From NCBI GenBank assembly GCA_029961685.1, contig JARWKL010000008.1:40874821-40938820 (forward strand): a DNA stretch of 64,000 bases, read 5' to 3'. The stretch comes from Aristolochia californica. Its lineage: Eukaryota > Streptophyta > Magnoliopsida > Piperales > Aristolochiaceae. Made by a program: the position numbers and the translations under genes. Shown here piece after piece: positions 56,745 to 64,000 of the stretch. Each line of letters opens with the position of its first letter. The first letter of the stretch is position 1. Below the pieces are notes generated by a model. The model was not told where the DNA came from and made no database searches. It was given only the letters and a program-made list of their open reading frames with translations.

Positions 56745-59313
56745 TGTCACCTACGGCTGAAGAAACACGCTAGCTCCAAATGATTCAAGGGTGGAGGCTT
56801 ACTCAGAGCGAAAATTGCTCCAAGAGGGAAAATGATGCCCGAATCGTCCTGGGGAGAAATTAAAAAAAAAAACAATAATGAACTAAACGTAACATTTTAA
56901 AGAAATCAAATACTTCGTTCAATTCAAACCAACCAAAAAAAAAGCACAATCACGGTCCAAACATCATCACCGATCCATAAGTCTACAAAAACTCGTACAT
57001 ACGTAAGAATGAAAACAATGTTCTCGAACATTTTGTATAGAAACTTAACGAAATCTTTGTAAGCAAATTCAAACGATATAAAAGAACAAAAATGAAAGCT
57101 AGAAAAACAAAAGCAAAATGACTGCTCAACAGGCTTGACGTTTTGAGATATCATGTATCGTAAATGAAACTAGAATAAACTAATCAATACAGTCAAAATA
57201 ATGATATTTAAAGTAACAATAATATATCACGCGATCGAGGGTATTCGATCGTGAGAAAAAAATTGAGTACAGGAACAAGAAAAAAGGAAAAAAATACTAA
57301 AACGTACCTGGTCAACAGTAGGCGTCGTACCTTACCTTGCGTCCATGGTCGGCTTCGGCGAGGTGAAAGAGAGGAAAGACAGGAAAGCGAGGGAAGCAGC
57401 AGCGAGAAGCAATCGGTCTCAATCTGTCTCTGCTCTCACGAGTCACCTCTTTCGAATTCCTCTCTCGGTCAAATTCAATTTTTTTTTTCTGTTTTACACT
57501 ATTACCCTTCGAATTTGAGAAATGGCGAACTTGCGGTATTAAAAGTTAAACCCGGTCGGCAAGCCAAATCGAAAATCTCCTTCACCCGAACCATGAACCG
57601 AGCTGATCTAATATGAACCCACCCAATGGTGAGTACATCAGGGTTTTCGATATGTATTGAACACCTGAAATCTGATAAATATAAGTCAACATGCTCCTCT
57701 TTACAAGCTTGTACACCCTCTATTAATACAAATCACTAGATACGATATGTATTGATGATATGCCCATCCCGACTTGTCCAAGTCCCACACCCAAGTTAAG
57801 CCCAAAGGTGTATATTTCGGTATCGTATGTCAAGAGACTGACCAATACAACCTAAAAGACTAGTCGGTTAAGTGCGGAAAGCCACCGCTCACAAGAGTGG
57901 ACGAAACCACTCTGATACCCACCACGCCCATTCTCTACCGCCTCTCACGGGATTCGAACGTGGGACGTGGCATGCCCCAGAACTCCCAATGTCAAGAGGG
58001 TGGCCAATACAACCTAAACGATTAATCAGTTAAGTATGGAAAGTCATCGCTTACAAGAGTGGACGGAACCACTCTAACATCGTATAGTATGTTAAAATTT
58101 TAAGAATTCAAAACAATAAAATTCGTAATGTACAAAGAGATGAAATAGGCACCGACCCCCTCTAATCGTCTCTATGCTCATGGAAGAGGTTGTCCTCCCC
58201 CTTTGTTTGTGCCACTGGAAGAACATCCACTTTTCATCCATACAATGCTCTAAAATGCATCCTTTACCTTTAAGGCATGCGACAAATGATTTGGAGTCGA
58301 GTAAGATAGTTCTCAATTTTAGACATCAACTCTTTATAAAACATAATCATGATAAATAATTGGGATTGATTGAACCTGGTTCAACTAGCAATCCAAAGTC
58401 GATAGCTTTGGTCTAGGAATATTGTTATATGGCTTTTGCAATTCATCCAAAAGAACGTTAAACTATTGGGTGATCGAATCTCAATTTACGATGATTGAAA
58501 CTTTGGCACATTTAGGATGTTATACATTTAGTAGTGATTAAGCAACATCATGTAACATTCGATTCTTATATGTACCAACTGTTATATGCATTAATTAGTT
58601 ACGATGAAACATATTGTTTTACGAGTATAATATAACACCCTCCTAAAAATCTAAGAAATGTTGCTCGACATAGATCATATATCGGTTAGAATAGGTTTGG
58701 TGTGTGTAATCAGTGGTGGGAATAGGTTAGATTGAATGAGGAACCTCATCTAACCTAACCTGACCTGACCTGATCCTTTTTTTGGAATTGTATCTCCTTC
58801 ACCCTGTGAGGCAGAGATGAAGTGATGAAAAAAATTTGATATCGATATAGGGCTGGGATGGGTTTTATATCCCTCCTTTGAATCGAACTTATGGGTCTGC
58901 TCACAGAGTGCACTTTAAAAATCATATCGATTTACTACCAATTATTGCATGTTTTATATATTTTTTAAAATTATTATTTTTTATATTTTCTTATAAACCT
59001 GATTTAAAACTTGTTCTTGCAAAAACCCATCATATGAGATAGATTTTCAAACCTATGATAAGTTTTTGTAGACCGGCTTCCAAGTTTTTGTAGACCGGTG
59101 GGGATGAGATGGGTTTTAAAAACTTCAATCTGAACCGGCCCTTCAACCCAAATCCGACTCGATAATAATTTTGTCACCAACCCAGCCGGGGCAGGTCCAA
59201 AACCTGAAAAAATGAACCTGAAGCCATAAATCCTAAACCCTTCCTCTCCCGCTGCGAAACCTTCCAGGCATCGAACCTTGTAAGCAGAGTCTCCCTATCA
59301 GAAAGGATCCCTC
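56745..59313. other. BRIZ leader and intergenic DNA to APUM24
   Basis: The segment 57308-57450 is probably the BRIZ untranslated first exon, with donor CCAG|GTACGT or, alternatively, CAAG|GTAAGG. It contains a tiny uORF (ATG at 57346, 4 codons). A tandem repeat pair at 57825-58080 is listed separately. From 58100 to 59250 the DNA is AT-rich, with a short foldback near 58723-58760 and two copies of AAGTTTTTGTAGACCGG near 59065 and 59085. No further gene is seen. Confidence 0.5.
57825..58080 (-). repeat. Tandem pair of a SINE-like dispersed repeat
   Basis: Read on the minus strand, a unit starts AGAGTGGTTCCGTCCACTCT near 58078 and again, as AGAGTGGTTTCGTCCACTCT, near 57912. Both continue CTTAAC.GA.TA.TC.TTTAGG and TTGTATTGG. 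The first copy carries a tRNA-like B box (CGTTCGAATCCC) and GGTATCAGAG lies at the junction, suggesting a tRNA-derived SINE or an LTR/primer-site fragment. There is no poly-A or poly-T end and no clear target duplication. Confidence 0.5.
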
Positions 59314-62300
59314 ATGGCGGCCAAGGATCCGCAGAGCAGAAACAAGAAGAGGAAGACTATTGCGTCGAATGAAGAGACCGGTAGAGCAAGTTCTAAGAAA
59401 CCAAAAAGCCTTCACTCTAAGCCCTCTAAAATTCCGAAAGAGCATTCGGAAAAGCCAGTAAAACCATCCAAATTAAAGCCGCGTAAGACCCCTTTCAAGA
59501 AGTTCCCAGATGCTGGGGTCAAGGCTGAGCCTAAGTCGAAGAAAGAACGCCGCATGCGAGCCAAGGTCTGTATTTCGTGGTCCCCTGTAGTATTTCCCTT
59601 GTTAGTTTGCGTATTTGTTCTTCTTTGTTTTTTGGAAAAATGCTTTCCTGTGAGGGTGTTCCGCGAGGAATGGAGTGGAGACAGTTTTCTTATATTTAGA
59701 TATTCGAACTGTTTGCTTAGTTCTACGGGATGAACCGAACAGCCCTCTCTCTAATTAGCTCTTTGGTGTGCTGCAGGAATTGGCAGAGGCGAGGAAGAAG
59801 AGAAGGAAGCCGCACTACACTCTTGAGCAAGTACGTGCATTACTGCGTAGAGTAGGAATCGGGCATGCTCTTTATTTCCAAGCATAACGACATTCCTTTC
59901 AATAAATCAAGCACTTTTTTTTTAGCCTTCTACTCCTCTGCATGCTTCCCTCTTTATTTAGGTGGTTTGTATTTTGTGGCTGTTGGATAGGAATTATTTA
60001 TGTCGATGACTTAAGAAAGCAATTCACTTAGTTGTCTAGCAACAAATGTAAAGACTGATGTTTTGCCAGTATGCCAAAGTATTCTATCACATTCTTTTGA
60101 CCTGTGACTGCTCTCTTGGTCCTTCACCTTGAATATTTCCTCTCCATTACCTAAAATGTCATTTTGTGCAATTAGGGGCTTGCATTGTTGTGGGAAAAGA
60201 TGAGATGCCGTAACATTAGCAAAGAAGAAAGATCCAAGTAAGTTATTTCATTATCTAAGCTCTTCTGCTGAATTCAGTGTGTGGAGTGGGTGACAAATTT
60301 TATCCTTTTGTGCAGGTTGATTACTGAAGCTTTACAGAAGATGAAGGGTAAAATTCCAGAAATTGCTGGATCTCATGTCTCATCTCGGGTTCTTCAGGTA
60401 AATTTTCTCTTGATCTGTACAAAGTTTCGACACTGAAGTTACCAAATCTGTTACTGTGTTTTTTCCTTGTTTTTGTTAATTGTTTTCTGAACGAGCTCTG
60501 GAAGAAAACGTGCATATGGAGAACACTAAGCAATAATGTGTTAGTTTTTAGTTAGTATAAGTAGTTTTTGTTTCTGAAGTTTCTCCGGCTTGATGATCGT
60601 GATTATCTGGTTGATGAACCTAACAAGGGTGAGTTTTGATAAAATTGTTATTGTGTAGATGAGTGCACTTCTTTTTTTAGTATATATATATATATATTTT
60701 TTTTTTCTTCTGAAATTTGGGGATTATGGCAAGTGCATCGTGACCTTGAAATCTCATGTCAAGTGACTAACATGTGTCTTAGTGTTATGACCATACGACA
60801 ATATCTGACTGAGATTTACAGCGCTCAACTACTCGTTTCAACTTTAGTCTAATAATCTTGCAATTCACACTGATTTATTTTGATGTATTTTATATTTTTA
60901 TGCAGACATGTGTTAAGTACTGTTCTCAACCTGAAAGAGAGGTTGTTTTTGAGGAGCTGAGGCCACATCTCCTTAGTCTTGCGCGTAATACATATGCTGT
61001 TCATCTTGTGAAGAAAATGCTGGATAATGGTCAGTAATCCTTTGTTCTGTGTTAATTTTTTATGGGCGTTATTAAACAGAAAAAAACAAAATTTAATGGT
61101 CAGGGAATTTGACAAGATTTTTTTTCATTTATAATATTTTTTTGTTAATTTGTTCTGGTATTTACTAATTGTTTCACTCAGCCAGCAAGAAACAGTTAGA
61201 AATGTTCATCTCCTCTCTCCATGGGCATGTTGCTTCCCTTCTTCGACATATGGTTGGGTCAGTTGGTATGTATATCTTTATGTTGTTTGTTCAATGTCAA
61301 AGTTGAGTATGTCTGATCATGAGACTGGTTGGTAAGATAGCTGCGCCTTTTTGATCATGGATTCCACTTTGCAGTTGTTGAGCATGCTTTCCAGTTAGGA
61401 AATGGGTCTCAGAAGCAAGGGCTTCTGTTAGAACTGTATTCTACTGAGCTTCAACTGTTTAAGGACTTGACCACCACGAAAGAGAGCAAGTATTACTTTA
61501 AACTTCCTTATTTGGGATTTGAATTGCAGAGCTACAACAATGATATTTCTGGATGCTTATTTTATTCTTTATTATATATATTTGTTTTTAGTTTTGGATG
61601 GAAACAGTTTGATTTTTTTTTTGTCTACATTTTGTCAGGCTGGTGGATGTCATCTCCAAACTTGGGTTGCAGAAAGCTTCAGTTTTGCAGCATATGACCT
61701 CTGTAATTCAGCCCATTTTGGAGAAGGGTATTGTGGACCATTCTATAATTCATTGTGCTTTAATGGAGTTTCTTACAATAGCTGACAAGGTAACATGAAC
61801 TTTCTTTTTCCACAGACTATTGTGTTATTTCGGTGTTAATATCCCTGTGTTGCATGCTGTATTACTTTTTTAACCTGATTTGCATCTTTTGGAAGTCCTC
61901 TGCCACAGATGTTCTTCAACAGTTGTCAGGTCCACTTCTTGTTCGAATGATCCATACCAGAGAAGGATCAAAACTTGGGATCCTTTGCATCAAACATGGA
62001 GGTGCAAAGGTGTGCACTGAGCTTCAGAAATTTAGTTGTATCTATTTAGTATTCATGGTTGTCTTTTATTAAGTCTCTAACTATTGAGTTTTTTGGTTTC
62101 AGGAAAGAAAGAAAATTATCAAAGGAATGAAGGGGCATATTAGCAAGATAGCACATGATCAATATGGCAGCCTGGTAAGTCTCTTTCTGGCTCCTTTTCT
62201 TATCTTGTCATTAAAATACTTTGAAGTTTAAACTAAATATCTTGTCATTTTCGATCACAAAGAAATTTTATAACTTTTCTTTGTTACGTGCCTAATCTCT

Positions 62301-62514
62301 GGTATTATGTGTACTGCCCAGGTCCTTGTCAGCGTTCTTTCTGTAGTAGATGATACAAAGCTTATAACTAAGGTTAGTGTTGCAGACAAAACTTACTGTG
62401 TATTTCTATAGTTCATTTTCTTGATTATAGTTTCTTAAGAATGTTCAATTTTTTGAATATCAGGTTATCATTAGCGAATTACAAAAGATTCTAAAGGAGC
62501 TTTTGCTGGATAAG
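59314..62514 (+). CDS. APUM24: APUM24 (Puf-A/PUF6-type rRNA-processing protein), 5' part, 12 exons
   Basis: Exons are 59314-59565, 59777-59830, 60176-60237, 60316-60397, 60906-61029, 61182-61265, 61375-61489, 61639-61789, 61896-62009, 62103-62174, 62322-62372 and 62464-62514. They give 404 in-frame residues and no stop, against about 650 in the family, so the 3' part lies outside the window. The N-terminus is a lysine-rich nucleolar-type region. The Puf/CPL fold follows: GLALLWEKMRCRNISKEERS, VSSRVLQTCVKYCS, YAVHLVKKMLDNA, LLRHMVGSVVVEHAF, LLVRMIHTREGSKLG, CIKHGGAKERKKIIKGMKGH and AHDQYGSLVLVSVLSVVDDT. APUM24 works in the nucleolus in pre-rRNA ITS2 and 5.8S processing. The next intron holds retroelement fragments. 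Confidence 0.93.
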
Positions 62515-63127
62515 GTAACATATAATCACACTTGTATCTGCATGAAAGACTCATGCGACACGATACACACTGATGTGACACGATGTGGGATCAGTCCTAG
62601 AGATCGAGAGAAAGAAGAAAGAAACAAAGGCAGAGTAGCATAGAGAAGAGGAAGAGGAAGACTAAGCCGAAGGAATTTTTTGTAAATCATCATTATTCCA
62701 TCCCATCTCTTGCAGCCATTAAATAACAAATCGAAACTTAATTTCGTGATTCAAAAGATGATAAAATTTGTGACCAACTCCTAAAATCTTGGGAAAATAA
62801 AAGAAAAGAAAAATTTATCTCCTAAAATAAGTAATCACTACCCAGTCGTGGCCCGACGCCTCTGAGTGTACACTCTTGTAATTGGCGGCATACGATGGGT
62901 GTCCCCACCAACTCTCTCAGGGTGGGCGAAACTCTACCTTGTCGATTGTTTCTCTTGGTGGTTCTGATAATATTCCAACAAATCATGGTCCAATCGCTAT
63001 GGTGTGTCGAGTGAAATCCAAGTGTAGTTTGAATCCGGTCGCCTTGTCCAACCTACTAGGAAACGTTGAACCTCATCAATTCTAGTAAAAACTTGTTCAT
63101 CTAAAATAGCATCAATGTAGTCTTTTT

Positions 63128-63424
63128 ATACCAGTGTGGTAGGGAGAGTAGGATCCAAAGGGACATTAGAAGAGGAAATGAGTGTTGTGTTTGTCGATAT
63201 GGTGGAGTCATGAGGTGTAATACAAAAAGGGTCATCAGGAATGGATGGGTGACCCCTATATACTATCAAGTTTTCAATGTTAAAAGTGGAGCTAATTCCT
63301 GAGTCCTGGCAAGTCAACAACATAAGCATTAGGACCTACCCTTTTCAGTACCTCAAATTTTTTTGCATTATGAGCTTGCAATTTTTGAGGTCCCAGAGGA
63401 AATTGCTCAGGTCGAATTAGAATC
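63128..63424 (-). pseudogene. Ty3/gypsy pol fragment, inverted copy
   Basis: On the minus strand it reads GPNAYVVDL, then, after a frame change, ISSTFNIENLIVYRGHPSIP and SSNVPLDP. These are the end of the integrase C-terminal region and the linker toward the chromodomain of a gypsy element. It is a diverged inverted copy of 63563-63850. Confidence 0.7.
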
Positions 63425-63455
63425 ACATTAAATTATTTTTTACGCGTATACACAT

Positions 63456-63945
63456 TTGAAGATACTAAACACATTCAAGCAAGTAATGCCTTGTAAAAAC
63501 TTAAGGCTGATGTGCATAAACATGAAAAACAATTTTAATGTGGGTGATTATGTCATGGTTCTAATTCGACCTGAGCAGTTTCCTCTAGGACCTGCTCGAA
63601 AATTGCAAGTTCGTGGTGCAGGACCTTTTAAGGTGCTGAAAAGGGTAGGTCCTAATGCTTATGTTATTGACTTGTCCTTCCTCATGAATTAGCTCTACTT
63701 TTAACATTGAATACTTGATGGCATATAGGGGCCACCCATCCATTCCTGATGACCCTTTTTATAGTACACCTCTTGACTCCACCACATTGACAAACACAAC
63801 ACCCATTTTCTCTTCTAATGTCCCTTTGGATCCTGCTCCTCTCTCTATCGCACCAGCACAAAAAGACCATATTGATGTTATTTTAGATGAACAAGTTGTT
63901 TTTATTAGAAGTGGTGAGATTGAACGTTTCCTAGTACATTGGGGG
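63456..63945 (+). pseudogene. Ty3/gypsy pol fragment, direct copy
   Basis: The first frame carries NFNVGDYVMVLIRPEQFPLG, RKLQVRGAGPFKVLKRVGPN and AYVIDL, the GPF/Y-type module at the integrase C-terminus. After a one-base frameshift near 63675-63690 the next frame reads ISSTFNIEYLMAYRG and SSNVPLDPAP, then a weak chromodomain-like IDVILDEQV..ERFLVHWG, ending at a stop near 63948. No LTR, protease, reverse transcriptase or integrase catalytic core is seen. It lies in the sense strand of the APUM24 intron. Confidence 0.75.
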
Positions 63946-64000
63946 TAAGGTGATCAGATTCAGACAATACTTGGATTTCACGCGATACGCTACAGCAGTT

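Larger units (their letters stand above)
62515..64000 (+). other. APUM24 intron, to the window edge
   Basis: The donor GTAACA follows exon 12. No later APUM24 exon is recognisable in the remaining 1.5 kb. Short direct words (GACACGAT three times near 62557-62585) and two Ty3/gypsy fragments are present. The intron must continue past the window, or the gene is broken here. Confidence 0.5.

Noticed and set aside
57950..57990. Possible tRNA because of a TTCGAATCCC-type B box on the minus strand
   Set aside because: No acceptor stem, anticodon arm or properly spaced A box folds around it.

Overview
This is nuclear genomic DNA of a flowering plant. Every protein gene is built from exons with GT..AG borders, and the set is plant-typical: a beta-expansin, the pollen calmodulin-binding protein NPG1, the chloroplast lipid-transport ATPase TGD3, and an AIRP2-type RING ligase. 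Introns and intergenic DNA are AT-rich. Some exons, such as expansin exon 2 and the nicotinamidase, are clearly GC-rich, and transposon relics are common. I cannot name the species; the mix of GC-rich and AT-rich genes fits a non-grass monocot, a magnoliid or a basal eudicot.

Layout. 255-2497 (-) sphingolipid delta-4 desaturase, 2 exons. 3982-4053 (+) tRNA-Pro(UGG). 4497-7164 (-) AIRP2-like RING E3 ligase, 5 exons. 7165-12217 is a 5-kb AT-rich gap. 12218-14935 (+) beta-expansin, 4 exons, with repeat-filled introns. 21084-24781 (+) NPG1, 5 coding exons; a probable untranslated first exon lies near 17.1 kb, and the long 5' intron carries a dead LINE. 25601-28072 is a 2.47-kb hAT-type transposon with a perfect 8-bp target duplication, inserted into one copy of a host tandem repeat. 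29392-30147 (-) a small basic protein, probably mitochondrial. 31786-37351 (-) RNA polymerase III subunit RPC5, 11 exons, head-to-head with 37818-42060 (+) TGD3, 10 exons. 43346-50807 (-) an LRRC40-like leucine-rich-repeat protein, 21 exons, head-to-head with 51245-51838 (+) nicotinamidase, 1 exon. 55257-56744 (-) a BRIZ-type BRAP2/RING/ZnF-UBP ubiquitin ligase, coding part intronless. 59314-62514 (+) APUM24 (Puf-A/PUF6 type), 12 exons seen, running off the window through an intron loaded with Ty3/gypsy fragments.

I worked out each exon chain by hand; every chain keeps its reading frame to the stop and matches the order of the family's domains. The genes are unrelated housekeeping functions (lipid synthesis and transport, ubiquitin ligation, transcription, rRNA processing, NAD salvage) and do not form a pathway. 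Two close head-to-head pairs (RPC5/TGD3 and LRRC40-like/nicotinamidase, about 440-470 bp between start codons) may share promoters.

I found no new multi-gene biological system. The most unusual observations are structural: a rearranged hAT element whose break lies at a perfect hairpin; two 202-bp near-identical repeats, each a few hundred bases upstream of a gene start and in the same orientation relative to it; several private minisatellites in or beside genes; an overlapping upstream ORF in the RING ligase gene; and inverted gypsy fragments in the last visible APUM24 intron.
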